A stretch of 64,000 nucleotides of DNA from Jaenimonas drosophilae (Eukaryota > Euglenozoa > Kinetoplastea > Trypanosomatida > Trypanosomatidae): assembly GCA_030849065.1 (NCBI GenBank), contig JASAON010001607.1, positions 26,593-90,592 of the forward strand, given 5' to 3'. Below, in pieces: positions 51,969 to 61,032 of this stretch (positions within the stretch are counted from its first letter, which is position 1; each line of letters begins with the position of its first letter). A program made the position numbers and the translations under genes. The notes beneath the pieces are model-generated. The model did not search any database. It was not told the DNA's origin and was given only the letters and a program-made list of their open reading frames with translations.

Positions 51969-52838
51969 TTACGTCTGCCGCAGTGTGCGGCGCTTCTTGA
52001 TGGGCGGTGGTGCGAGCGGTGTGGGTGTGTGGCTGGCTTCCTCACTTGCATCTCCCTGCGATGGCAGGAGTGCGGGCCCGCCCGTTGATCGCCGTCCTGC
52101 CGTTGTGGTGGCCGAGGTGGCGGTGGTGATGGAGGCCACCTCATCCACGCCCGAGATGCTTGATGGCGATGGACCCTCCTCCTCCTCTCCTGCCCGTGAG
52201 GGCCGTGATGGAGTAGTGATGGCACCTGCGCCGGCCCCACTCATGTTGGCCACACGTACCGGCGCACGCCGTTGTGCGTCGAGGTCGTGCGTTTGCTCCA
52301 GGACGATGGCCAAGGTGGACCGAAGAAAGTGAATCTCGTGCGAGACCAAGTTGGTGAGCTTGATGCCCGGGATGGGGCCCTCCTCCTCAAAAACCAACAT
52401 GCGTTGGCGCAGCTTGTGTTGGCGCAGAGCGCGCAAATCTCCCACGAGACGGATGAGATCCTCCTCCGCCTCTCCCGCCTCGGTGATGAGCTTCGCCACC
52501 TCAAAGAAGAAGAAGGGAAGACTGGCAAAGGCGGTGCTCGCCTGCTCCTGCTCCAACAAGGCCGTCACCTCCGTCAAGCGCAGGTAGCTGGGTGGGCGTA
52601 GTGTGCAGGTGCTGGTGTGGTGTAGGTGCAGTGCGAGCCACAGTGGCACCTCCACGGCCAAGTTGGGCTCAAAAGGGCCGAAGCCGCCCTGGATGGCATC
52701 CACCCGCGGCAGCGAGAAGCGTGGGACGATGGTGATGGACTCACTCATCGCCACAAACGTGGAGTAGTGCAAATCGTGAAAGACATCCGCCTCGGCACGG
52801 GCAGAGGAGGTGGCTGCTGCTGCACGTGGGTCAGCCAT
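51969..52838 (-). CDS. PSF2: GINS complex subunit Psf2
   Basis: 289 residues from ATG 52838. The signature of Psf2 is clear: ITIVPRFSLPRVDAI at 36-49, then GPFEPNLAVEVPLWLALHL at 54-72, nearly the same as human GINS2 (NFSLDKIYLIGG, GPFNPGLPVEVPLWLAINL). The helical domain follows with LRPPSYLRLTEVTALLEQE, PFFFFEVAKLI and LVGDLRALRQHKLR, and the C-terminal motif LTNLVSHEIHFLRSTL. GINS joins Cdc45 and MCM2-7 to form the replicative helicase. Human Psf2 has 185 residues; here about 90 extra Ser/Thr/Ala-rich residues follow the core and end in basic KKRRTLRQT, a possible nuclear signal. Confidence 0.95.
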   Translation of the reverse strand: MADPRAAAATSSARAEADVFHDLHYSTFVAMSESITIVPRFSLPRVDAIQGGFGPFEPNLAVEVPLWLALHLHHTSTCTLRPPSYLRLTEVTALLEQEQASTAFASLPFFFFEVAKLITEAGEAEEDLIRLVGDLRALRQHKLRQRMLVFEEEGPIPGIKLTNLVSHEIHFLRSTLAIVLEQTHDLDAQRRAPVRVANMSGAGAGAITTPSRPSRAGEEEEGPSPSSISGVDEVASITTATSATTTAGRRSTGGPALLPSQGDASEEASHTPTPLAPPPIKKRRTLRQT

Positions 52839-53211
52839 CTATGCTTCAATGTATGTTGCTGTATTTGTGTTTGTGTGTATGAAGGAGTGGTGCAATAAAT
52901 GTATTCGTGTGTCGCTTCGTTAATCGGAGAAGACGCACACCCCACTCGGCCCCCGTCTCTCTCTCTCTCTGTTGATGGAGCTATGATGGCAGTGCAAGTA
53001 AGAAGCGGGAGCATACATTCATGATGAATCAGCCACACACACAATGAAGAAGGAATTCATAATGTTGGTGTTGTTGTTGATGGCTGCCGTTTATGGCAGA
53101 AGGAGGGCAGGAACCACAACACAACGCAACGCAACATCCTCGGGCTGCACAATTATATGCACCGAAGTAAATGAGTGTTGTTGTGAAGATGATGATGATG
53201 ATGATGGCTTA
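52839..53211. other. Intergenic region
   Basis: No gene. Minus-strand CA-rich sequence and TACAG about 20 nt before the Psf2 ATG may be its splice acceptor. A CT repeat lies near 52953-52970 and a GAT repeat near 53187-53204. Confidence 0.5.
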
Positions 53212-54624
53212 CTACTCCACGTGGTCGTAGAGGAACGAGGCCACCAGGTAGCGCAGCACAAAGCCCATGGCGCAGGTGATGATTTGCAAGCCCAACACCA
53301 CACGCGTCAGCTGCTTCTCCGTGAGGTCTCCCGTCACGAGGAGGATGGCGTTGAGCAATGTGTAGTTGCCGCTGTTGTGCAGCACATCGCGCTCCTTCAC
53401 CCACGTCGGCACACGATGGCGTGGGCACACAACAAGACCAAACAATTGCGGCAGCGAAATGATGAAGTTGATCAGTTGTGGCACGAAAAACAGCATCAAC
53501 GTCTTGCCATAGACGCCCGTGATGGCGGCCACGGCGAGGACGGTGCCGGCGAAGTAGGTGAAGCTATCGCCAACAAAGATGGTGGCGGGATAGCGGTTGT
53601 AGCGCCAGAGCGCCGCACTCACGCCCATGAAGGGGCCGAGGAGCATCAAGGCACGAAGAGGTGCATCGGTGGTTGGTGATGATGATGCTGTTGTTGCGTG
53701 GTCTTGTGGGCGTAGCTGAACGAGATTGTGCAGCACCGAGGCGGCGGCAATCACCAGACTTTGGCCCACCTCGAGCCCGTTGATGCCGGCGAGGATGTTG
53801 ATGCTGTTCGTGCAAAAGATGCAGAGCAGCATTTGGTAGAGGAGATAGAGTGGCCCCAGATAGAGGACGAGGGTGATGGAGCTCGTGCCACTGCCACTTG
53901 GTGCGATGCAGTTGTGCTGCAACAACCACGCAAATGGGTCTTGCAGAAAGGAGTTAATCTCTTCCATCCACATGGCGTAGATGGGGAGCTCTCCAGAGGC
54001 CGCCGATAGTGATGATGATGAAAATGATGTGGCAGAACGTAGGCTCCACATGGCCTCTGCATCACGTACATCCATCCCAGCCAGTGTTAAGGCGGCACGG
54101 GTCAAGGCGGGTGGCACGAGGACGTACAAACTTCCGCGGTAGGCCAAGATGAAGGCCAGGGAGCCGAGCGCGGAGAGAAAGATCTTGTGCCGCCAACGCA
54201 CATCCAACACATCATCTACAAATCCAAGGAGGAGCATCACCGTGATGGTGGTGATGGCACCCGCCATGGTGTGCGTATCTCTGCCCTCCAACAGCACAAT
54301 GAGGAGGGTCAGAACGCAGAGAAAGACGGCACCGGCCAAGATGCCGAGTGATTCGGGAATGGCCCGGGCGGCGAAACGTGCATCACGTGCGATGCCATCG
54401 TGGCCTTGCGTGGCGCGAAGCGTTGCGAACTCAGCGCGCTCTGTCGCGGTGGTTTTATTCATATCGATGCCGTAGAGATTGCGGGAGAAGAGTGTTTGGG
54501 CGGCGGCAGGAATGTAGTGGAGTGTGACGAGATAAGCCACGAGGGCGGCGGCGGTGATGAGCAACAACGTCCAGCCGTGAAGGGCGAGGATGGAAGTCAC
54601 CGCTGCGATGCACTCATCCATCAT
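53212..54624 (-). CDS. ALG7: UDP-GlcNAc:dolichyl-phosphate GlcNAc-1-phosphotransferase (ALG7/DPAGT1)
   Basis: 470 residues, ATG at 54624 (a second ATG follows immediately). A multi-pass membrane protein with about ten hydrophobic segments. Family motifs in order: LLLGFVDDVLDVRWRHK at 131-147 with the catalytic FVDD aspartates, CTNSINILAGINGLE at 271-285, RYPATIFVGDSFTYFAG at 344-360, and CPRHRVP at 400-406. It catalyses the first step of dolichol-linked oligosaccharide synthesis at the ER membrane and is the tunicamycin target. Human DPAGT1 has 408 residues; the extra length comes from loops at about 185-245 and 305-322 that are Ser/Thr-rich. Confidence 0.96.
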   Translation of the reverse strand: MMDECIAAVTSILALHGWTLLLITAAALVAYLVTLHYIPAAAQTLFSRNLYGIDMNKTTATERAEFATLRATQGHDGIARDARFAARAIPESLGILAGAVFLCVLTLLIVLLEGRDTHTMAGAITTITVMLLLGFVDDVLDVRWRHKIFLSALGSLAFILAYRGSLYVLVPPALTRAALTLAGMDVRDAEAMWSLRSATSFSSSSLSAASGELPIYAMWMEEINSFLQDPFAWLLQHNCIAPSGSGTSSITLVLYLGPLYLLYQMLLCIFCTNSINILAGINGLEVGQSLVIAAASVLHNLVQLRPQDHATTASSSPTTDAPLRALMLLGPFMGVSAALWRYNRYPATIFVGDSFTYFAGTVLAVAAITGVYGKTLMLFFVPQLINFIISLPQLFGLVVCPRHRVPTWVKERDVLHNSGNYTLLNAILLVTGDLTEKQLTRVVLGLQIITCAMGFVLRYLVASFLYDHVE

Positions 54625-55076
54625 CGTGATCCTTCTTCCTCCGTGTGTGTGGTGATGATAATGGTGGCAGATGGCCGTGTGTGTCTGGCGATGCCACTCT
54701 CACGGACCCTACGTGTTGCTACAACACAGAGAAGAAAGGGGGGAGAGAGAGAGAGAGAGATTAGAAGTGCGTGTTGGCCATCACACACATCATTCACAGA
54801 GTGCAAGGCAAATTTGTTGCTGTGGTGAGTGTTTGGTATCTGTAAATGGAGAGAGACGTTGATCGCAATAACAAAAAGAAAAAAATAAATCGAGCAAAAA
54901 AAATTTCACAATCTGGTGTGGTGGGTATGTCACCAGCCAATTGTGTGGCAACTCAAGCAAAGTTGGCGCGATCATGGATGCGCGTCGCTCATGTTTGGTG
55001 GCGCAGCATCATGATCATGATCATCAAAATTCATATCTTCATGAGCTGATGATGATTGGTTGGTTGTGCTGCTCCA
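54625..55076. other. Intergenic region
   Basis: No gene. A GA repeat lies at about 54743-54760 (CT on the sense strand) and an ATCATG cluster near 55008-55024. It would include the ALG7 leader and the 3' UTR of the ZADH2-type gene. Confidence 0.5.
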
Positions 55077-56108
55077 CTAGTGTTTTGCGATACGCACCAC
55101 AACCTTTCCGTAGCTTGTACCTGAGTACAAGTGATCCACCGCATCGGCGATGGCCTCAACACCCACAAACTTGGCCTTATCAATGTGCAACGTGATGCGC
55201 CCGCTCGCCGTTTCTTCGAGGAGCGTCTTCATGTACGTCGGGCACACGGAGCGGTAGTGCGGGAGGAAGAAGCCGTGGATGGAAGCGCTACGCACGAGCA
55301 GAAACATGGGCAGTGGCCGACCACCGGGCTCCTTAAAGGCCACGGCGGTGCTTCCGTCTTGGTAGGAGCTGATGGAGCCAATCACAATGATGCGGCCGTG
55401 CAGGGCGATGTGCTGCACCGCCGTGTTGAAGGTATCACCGCCGACACACTCATACACCACATCGAGCCCCTGTGGGGCATACTCGGTGAGCTTCTCATCC
55501 AACGATTCCGTCTTGTAGTTGATCACCTCATCACAACCAATGCTCTTTAGAAAGGCCACCTTGTCAGCGCTGGAGCAGGTGCCAATAACCTTGCACCCGT
55601 AGTGATGTTTGAGCAACTGCACCGCCATCTGCCCGGTGCCGCCCGCTGCTGCCGTCACGAGTGCAACCTCTCCACGTTTTGGGCGGCCCTCCTCCCCAAT
55701 CGCGACCGCCGCGGTCAGGGCGCTCACGGGCAGGACGAGCATCTCTGGGCGATCATCCGGCACCGGCACACACGCAGCGGCCGGTACACTGAGAAACTCA
55801 GCAAAGCTGCCCGTGTGGCTAAAGGCCACGAAGCTCCCCACCTTGATGTGTGCCACGCCTGCACCAACCTGCACCACCTTGCCGAGGCCTTCGAAGCCGC
55901 AGTCAAAGGGCGGCGCCACACCCTTGAGGTAGGCGCCCTTTGTGAAGTTGAGGTCGCTGGCGTTGATGCCGGCATACGTGGTCTCCACGTAGACGTGGTC
56001 GGCTGGGGTGGTGGCGTTGAGGGTGGCCGAAACAACGGCCGTGGCCTTGCGGAAGTCACCCGTCAAGGAAGTCACCGAGAGCTTCTTGAAGTTGGTGAAG
56101 CTGGACAT
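55077..56108 (-). CDS. Zinc-binding-dehydrogenase-like NADPH reductase, ZADH2/prostaglandin reductase-3 type
   Basis: 343 residues from ATG 56108. It resembles vertebrate ZADH2 along its whole length: TTYAGINASDLNFTKGAY at 43-60, PPFDCGFEGLGKVV at 66-79, TAAAGGTGQMAVQLLKHH (152-169) with the NADPH-binding AAxGGTGQ, KVIGTCSSADKVAFLKSIGCDEVINYKT-like sequence, LDVVYECVGG and GRIIVIGSISSYQ. Medium-chain dehydrogenase/reductase fold. The zinc-binding cysteines and histidine of alcohol dehydrogenases are absent, as is normal for quinone-oxidoreductase relatives. It probably reduces alpha,beta-unsaturated ketones with NADPH. On the sense strand a CA-rich run ending in CACACAG lies 9 nt before the ATG. 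Confidence 0.92.
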   Translation of the reverse strand: MSSFTNFKKLSVTSLTGDFRKATAVVSATLNATTPADHVYVETTYAGINASDLNFTKGAYLKGVAPPFDCGFEGLGKVVQVGAGVAHIKVGSFVAFSHTGSFAEFLSVPAAACVPVPDDRPEMLVLPVSALTAAVAIGEEGRPKRGEVALVTAAAGGTGQMAVQLLKHHYGCKVIGTCSSADKVAFLKSIGCDEVINYKTESLDEKLTEYAPQGLDVVYECVGGDTFNTAVQHIALHGRIIVIGSISSYQDGSTAVAFKEPGGRPLPMFLLVRSASIHGFFLPHYRSVCPTYMKTLLEETASGRITLHIDKAKFVGVEAIADAVDHLYSGTSYGKVVVRIAKH

Positions 56109-56264
56109 GTTGTGTGTCTGTGTGTTTATGTGTGTGTGTGTGTGAGATCTATGGTTGTAAGGTGGAGTAAAGAGAGGGCGCTGAGACACAACTCAATCGT
56201 CGTGGGTTATACATGCATAGAGAGAGAGATGTGCATGTAGTGGATGTTGGGCTGAATGTGACGG
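56109..56264. other. Short intergenic region with CA-repeat splice signal
   Basis: The sense strand of the reductase gene reads (CA)n, then TAAACACACAG just before the ATG. The rest is the 3' UTR of the acidic-protein gene. Confidence 0.5.
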
Positions 56265-56595
56265 TTAGTCCTCCCACATATCATCATCATCATCATCATC
56301 ATCACCATCGCTGGTGGAGCTCGCGCTGTCTGTGGATGCCTCCTTCTCATCGTCCTCTTCATCGTCATCGTCGGATTCAGCGATGCGCGATGGCTCACTG
56401 CTGTTGGTGTCTTCATCATCATCACCATCGGCATCATTCGCAATATTATTGTTATTGTTGTTGGCAGTTGCACCTTTCGTGATGCCCTGAGCCACTTCGC
56501 GCAGGTTCCATAGTTGCTCACTCTTCCGCGGCGCGAGCTTCGCCAAGAAGGACGACGCCGTAGAAAACACCTCCTTGGAGAGGATCGCATCATTC

Positions 56596-56626
<31 letters not shown>

Positions 56627-56957
56627 CGGCAGATGATGCAGCCTTTGCACGCTTTTGGTCTTTTTCGAGTGCCACACGCAGGTGGCGCGACGTGCCCGAT
56701 GGCGCCTTCTTCTTCTTTGTTGATGATGCAGATGCGTGGAGGTACTTCTCTGTGAGAAGACGCTGGAGCAGCTCATCATCATCGTCCTCATCCTCACGTG
56801 GACGCTTCATCGATCCCTTCACCGACTTCTTCTTCTTGGCATGTTCGTTGCCCTTGACGGAGGTGGTGGATGATGAAGTGGATAGAGAGGGGCGCTGACG
56901 CCGCTCCTCCCGCTTCACGGCCAACTTCTTCTGCTTAAGTCGGCTCAGTTGTCGCAT
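56265..56957 (-). CDS. Asp-rich, lysine-rich protein; 5' end may lie in an upstream exon
   Basis: From ATG 56957 the product has 230 residues. The N-terminus is basic (RLKQKKLAVKREERRQR), followed by KKKKSVKGSMKRPRE, a likely nuclear or nucleolar signal. Two poly-Asp stretches flank a more ordered middle (ILSKEVFSTASSFLAKL and SEQLWNLREVAQGITKG), and the C-terminus is poly-Asp ending DMWED. The composition fits a nucleolar or chromatin-associated acidic protein; no family recognised. ATG 56957 sits 2 nt after a TTAG that ends a long pyrimidine tract. This may be the spliced-leader acceptor, or the end of a 107-nt cis-intron whose first exon starts at 57155-57134 (see findings). Confidence 0.6.
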
Positions 56958-56959
56958 CT

Positions 56960-57006
56960 CTAACCAAAAAAAAAGAGAAACACAATAAAAGGAAGAGGAG
57001 AGAGAG
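56960..57006 (-). promoter_or_regulatory. Strong pyrimidine tract and 3' splice site
   Basis: The minus strand reads CTCTCTCTCCTCTTCC, then TTTCTCTTTTTTTTTGG and TTAG, with the G of AG at 56960. It is the clearest splice acceptor in the window. It may serve trans-splicing or the removal of a cis-intron that begins with GTATGT at 57066-57061. Confidence 0.6.
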
Positions 57007-57239
57007 CACATGGATTGATGCATCTACCACGTACACATACACACACACACACACACACAGACATACCAGCATAGGCAGCACACGAGAGAGCACACGGCGT
57101 TGTTTGTTCGTCCATGATGCCACAAAGATTGGCCATCTCTATCTACATGCATCCTCAACCAAACGTACGCACATGATTCGTGTTGGCTATCATGTGTAGG
57201 TGTACGTGTGCGCGGCGATGCGGAGGAGGAGGCACGTCT

Positions 57240-59099
57240 CTAGCGTCTGCCCTTGTTCTTCCCCTTGGCCTCCGCCTCCGCCGCCGCCTTGGCCGCCGCC
57301 GCCAACTTCTTCTGCTTCTTCTTCCACTGCTTCTTCAGCTTCACCAACGCCATGCGCGTGAAGAGCGACTTGATGGCAGATTCAATGGTGGAGGCTGACG
57401 TGTACTGCTCAGACTTCTTGTTTTCTAAGTTGGTGGCCTCCTCCTCCTCCGTGTGCTTCTTCGTGTCGCGCTCCACCTTGAGCTCCTTCTGCGAGACATC
57501 CTCACGCTCGAACTCTGCAAGACGATCGGCGTACATTTGCCGCGTCTGTTCGGCATCAATCTTTTCCGACTCCATCTTCTTGATCTCGCGCTGATTCTTG
57601 CGATCCCAGTCGGCAGCCTTATCATCCATCACCTGTGCGCGCTCCTTCAGGTGATTGGCAAAGAGCTCAAAGGTGCGGTTCTCCACTTGCACAAGATGTT
57701 GTTGGCGATTCATCTCCATCGTCACGATACGATCCTCGTCGGCGGCCTGTCGCTGTAAGCCTTCGGTGGCGGCCTCCACTTGCGCCTTGGCCTCATCACT
57801 GCGCTCCTTCAGCCGCCGCTTCAGGTCGCGAAGCTGGATGCGCAGTTGGTTGATGCGCGCCCGACGCTCGGCGAGCTCCTTCTCCTTCATGCTGCGCTCC
57901 ATCATCAAGTCGCTCTGAAGCTGCTTCACGTTTTGGTTCAGCTCACGTTCCTTGCGAACGAGATCATCGGCCCAACGTTGTGCCGCCTGCTCCTGCAAGA
58001 TCTTCCGCGCGAAGCGTTCGTAGCTCGAAATGAGCGGGATGCGCGGCAGCGGTGCGGCAGCCTTGGCGGTGCGGATGGACTGCATCGTGCCAAAGCCCTT
58101 CATGATGGGAGGTGCCTGACTACCGTCGGCGGCGCTCTGCTCCGCACCCGGGCTCATCGAGTGGCAGCTCGCCGTGCGGAGGATCGCGGCCATGTTTCCA
58201 TGTTGGCCCACGCTCGCGGCGGAGGTAAGTGGGGCCGTGTCGGAGCCACCACGCTTGGATTCCTGGTAGCCCGTCGTGAGCTCCGCCACGGTGGATTGCA
58301 GCAAGTGAATGAGCTCGCGACGTTCATTGCTGATCTTGTTCCAGTTGTCTGCGTCATTGGGGTTGTCCTTGAGTTGCGTGCAGAGCACCTTGTTGTGGTC
58401 GCGGAGCTTCGCACTCACCACCTTCAGCTCATGCAACAAGGCCGCCTGTTCGGGGTTCTTAATGTGTGAAAAACACTGGTGATCGAGCACCGGCTCTGTG
58501 CCTCGTGGTCGCACCTTCTTGGTGGCCTGAAGGAGCTCGCCATAGCGGGCCTCAAGCACACGCTGCTCGGCGAGGAGCTCCGCCACGGTGGGGCGCCCGC
58601 GGCGCTGAACGTTGGCCGTTGCCATCAACGCCGCCGTCACGGCAGGCGCGGTCTTGCGCAAAAGTTGGCCCTGTGGGCCCTCAAAGGTGGCGGCGCCACG
58701 TGTGGTGCCAACACGCTTTGTGCCGAGCATGTTGGAGGCGATGCTATCCGCCTCTGCCATTCGCGTGGCCTCGGCCGCTGCAGCAGCCGCGGCCTCCTCA
58801 TCCAAGGCCGCCGGGCAGGTTGTATCAAGCAGTGTGAGGAGCTGAAGACGCTCCACGGCCTTCTCGAGCACCGCCACCACGCGGTTGGTGGTGAGGAAGC
58901 TCATGTGCGGATCAAAGTGGAGCTGGCCGAGATCGAGAATCTGCGCCGCCACGAGAGCGGTGTCGGTGGGGCCGTCAGCCACCGCGGTGGAGGAGGCGCC
59001 GTTCATGCGGCTCGCCGACTTGCCGCCAGCGTTGGAAGTAGAGGCAACGATGCTCGTTGCGGGGTCAGCCGCCGTGGCGGTGTTGGCCATGCTAGACAT
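57240..59099 (-). CDS. Coiled-coil protein resembling DRC9/IQCG of the nexin-dynein regulatory complex
   Basis: 619 residues from ATG 59099. Residues about 1-180 are Ala-rich with low conservation; at about 200-280 comes a helical block (QAALLHELKVVSAKLRDHNKV, NWNKISNERRELIHLL). From about 355 on there is a long coiled coil (RKERELNQNVKQLQSDLM, KELAERRARINQLRIQLRD and so on), a degenerate IQ-like segment (IKSLFTRMALVKLKKQWKK) and a Lys/Gly-rich tail ending KGKNKGRR. Human IQCG has the same order: coiled coil, one IQ motif, then a KGKGK...RRGKK tail. IQCG/DRC9 links axonemal dyneins to the doublets, which fits a flagellate. The call rests on architecture. Another axonemal coiled-coil protein is possible. 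Confidence 0.55.
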   Translation of the reverse strand: MSSMANTATAADPATSIVASTSNAGGKSASRMNGASSTAVADGPTDTALVAAQILDLGQLHFDPHMSFLTTNRVVAVLEKAVERLQLLTLLDTTCPAALDEEAAAAAAAEATRMAEADSIASNMLGTKRVGTTRGAATFEGPQGQLLRKTAPAVTAALMATANVQRRGRPTVAELLAEQRVLEARYGELLQATKKVRPRGTEPVLDHQCFSHIKNPEQAALLHELKVVSAKLRDHNKVLCTQLKDNPNDADNWNKISNERRELIHLLQSTVAELTTGYQESKRGGSDTAPLTSAASVGQHGNMAAILRTASCHSMSPGAEQSAADGSQAPPIMKGFGTMQSIRTAKAAAPLPRIPLISSYERFARKILQEQAAQRWADDLVRKERELNQNVKQLQSDLMMERSMKEKELAERRARINQLRIQLRDLKRRLKERSDEAKAQVEAATEGLQRQAADEDRIVTMEMNRQQHLVQVENRTFELFANHLKERAQVMDDKAADWDRKNQREIKKMESEKIDAEQTRQMYADRLAEFEREDVSQKELKVERDTKKHTEEEEATNLENKKSEQYTSASTIESAIKSLFTRMALVKLKKQWKKKQKKLAAAAKAAAEAEAKGKNKGRR

Positions 59100-59487
59100 G
59101 AGGTCACGTAACACTCGTGTATGGGGGGGAAGTGAAGATGATGATGTTGATGTACCTACAACAACAACAACAACCTACTTGTGTGTGTGTGTTTAGTTGG
59201 ATGTATGTGCTGTGGAGGGGTTTGCCCTCAGCAGCGTCAGTGTTGCGTGGTACCCCTCAGACACTGCCAATGAAGACTACAACACAATGAAGGCAAAAGA
59301 AGAAGTGTGATGGATGGGTGATCATGGAGCTCCATCATGGAGTGAAGTGAAGTGAAGTGAAGTGAAGAAGGAGGTGCGTCAGGTTGTTAGACGTAGGATT
59401 ATGGCGCAGGCACCAACACACACCTACACACACACACACACAACGGAGTGGATGGTGTGTGTTGGTTGGGTGCCACCGCGACCAAAC
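59100..59487. other. Intergenic region with a 5-bp tandem repeat
   Basis: No gene. Plus-strand AGTGA is repeated five times at 59341-59366. A CAA/TTG repeat lies near 59158-59173, TG repeats near 59180-59191 and CA repeats near 59426-59442. Confidence 0.6.
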
Positions 59488-59961
59488 TTATGAGTTCTGC
59501 TGCCACTCCGAGGCACACACCGTGCACTGGTAAAAGATGGTCTGGCCCTCATCCGCACTACGTGTCTGCCGTGAGAAGGTCTTGCACGCTGTGTGTTTGG
59601 CACAACGCTCGCAGAAGGCTTCCTCAATCACACGATTATCAACCTCCGTCTTGCCAGCTTTTGTGGTGTCTTTGGCGCCACGTCGGCCGCCATCACCGCA
59701 GCGCTCGCGCACAAAGTGTTGTGCGTTGCTGAGATCCTCGCTTGAGAAGAGGGCGATGCTCGATTCGGTGGATGCGGAGTAGGGAGATGGGCTGCTCACG
59801 GCACCACATGTGTGGCAAGTGTTGGTGGTGGTGCGATTGGTGCTGAGGGGAAACAAGTGGCCACAGACGGGGCAGCTGAGTGAGCCGAGGGTGAAGACGG
59901 GGGCGGCGACGTAGGTGGGCGGAGAAGGAGCGCTGCTCTCGGGGAGCGAGAGGTGCTGCAT
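59488..59961 (-). CDS. RPA12: RNA polymerase I subunit RPA12-like, two zinc ribbons
   Basis: 157 residues from ATG 59961. The N-terminal zinc ribbon has Cys30, Cys33, Cys49 and Cys52 (CPVC...CHTC). The C-terminal TFIIS-like ribbon has Cys117, Cys120, Cys146 and Cys149, with the RNA-cleavage motif QTRSADE at 132-138 and FYQCTVCASEW. Two ribbons plus an intact QxRSADE is the pattern of Pol I subunit RPA12 and Pol III subunit RPC11; the spacing and ending favour RPA12. It should support Pol I transcript cleavage. In trypanosomes Pol I also makes surface-protein mRNAs. The linker between ribbons is longer than in yeast (157 versus 125 residues). Confidence 0.85.
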   Translation of the reverse strand: MQHLSLPESSAPSPPTYVAAPVFTLGSLSCPVCGHLFPLSTNRTTTNTCHTCGAVSSPSPYSASTESSIALFSSEDLSNAQHFVRERCGDGGRRGAKDTTKAGKTEVDNRVIEEAFCERCAKHTACKTFSRQTRSADEGQTIFYQCTVCASEWQQNS

Positions 59962-60235
59962 CACGATGGTGAAGATGATGAAAGTGAATCAGCTCCACAA
60001 CCGAGTACTACTACACGTCAGAGATGATGATGATGATGAGAGGAGGGGAGCAAAGGGCACAGATAGGAGAGGGCTGATGATGCACCATCATGTTGCTTTA
60101 CGAGACTCACGCAATACAACACCACACACAAATGTTGTACGCCTCCCAAAAGGTTGTTCTTAGCGCACGGTTCTGTTGAAGATGATAGCAACAACCACAA
60201 CCATCATCATCATCATCAGCACCATGCATCCCGCA
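59962..60235. other. Intergenic region
   Basis: No gene. GAT repeats near 60023-60040 and CAT repeats near 60200-60220. Confidence 0.5.
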
Positions 60236-60802
60236 CTACGCAGTGGATGCTGCAGGCGCCGCGCCCTCACCCGCCGCCCCTTGCCGTCCACGTGCGACGA
60301 GCTGCTTCCAGTTTTCTGGGTACTGCGACGCGTTGGTTCGGTGAATGGGTGCGTCACCCTGTACTCCACGTGGCATCCACATCCAGTTGCTGGGGCTGTT
60401 GGCCTTGTGCCAGCGCACCAAAAAGCGCTTCTTGGCCTTGTGGTTCTGCTTAAAGAGGTTCAGCGGGAACTTGGGCTCCACGTCGCCCAACACGGGCATC
60501 AACGGGTGCTGCGACCACTCACGATGCAAATCACGGATGCGATGGATCTCCTCCACACGTCCGTCGAGCTGCTCGCGCATCATGAATTCACGCAGCTCAT
60601 CGAGCTGGCCGTAGGTGAGGCGCACAGGACGTGGCAGCCACTCCACCGGGCCCTTATCGTACCACGCAACGTTGTCGCTCGGTTTGCTGCGCATTTTGTT
60701 GTCTCGACCAAAGCCGTTGCGTTTTGGGCGTGGAAATGTGGTGCCGAGGACGCGGAACTTCTCCGGGGTGGCTGTCAAGGCCACACACGAACGTCGCAAC
60801 AT
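60236..60802 (-). CDS. Probable mitochondrial protein, possibly ribosomal
   Basis: 188 residues from ATG 60802. The first 30 residues (MLRRSCVALTATPEKFRVLG) look like a mitochondrial presequence. The body is basic and Trp-rich with LTYGQLDELREFMMREQLDGR, HREWSQHPLMP and KRFLVRWHKANSPSNWMWMP segments; the tail is Ala/Gly-rich. Basic character and size fit a mitoribosomal or associated protein of kinetoplastids, but I recognise no specific family. Confidence 0.55.
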   Translation of the reverse strand: MLRRSCVALTATPEKFRVLGTTFPRPKRNGFGRDNKMRSKPSDNVAWYDKGPVEWLPRPVRLTYGQLDELREFMMREQLDGRVEEIHRIRDLHREWSQHPLMPVLGDVEPKFPLNLFKQNHKAKKRFLVRWHKANSPSNWMWMPRGVQGDAPIHRTNASQYPENWKQLVARGRQGAAGEGAAPAASTA

Positions 60803-61032
60803 TGGTCAAGGCACTCACTCACACACACACACACAACCTATTATCTTCACGAATACACGCACGTGTGTGTGTGTACGTGTGCGTCAATGAAGACGTAACT
60901 ACCAACAAAACATGAAAAAGAGTGAAGAAGAATGATAGCGGCATCATCGATCCATGTGCAGCGAAACACATCATTGAGAACATGGATGGAGCAACAACAG
61001 AATGAGATGTTTGGTGGTGATGATGAGCACGA

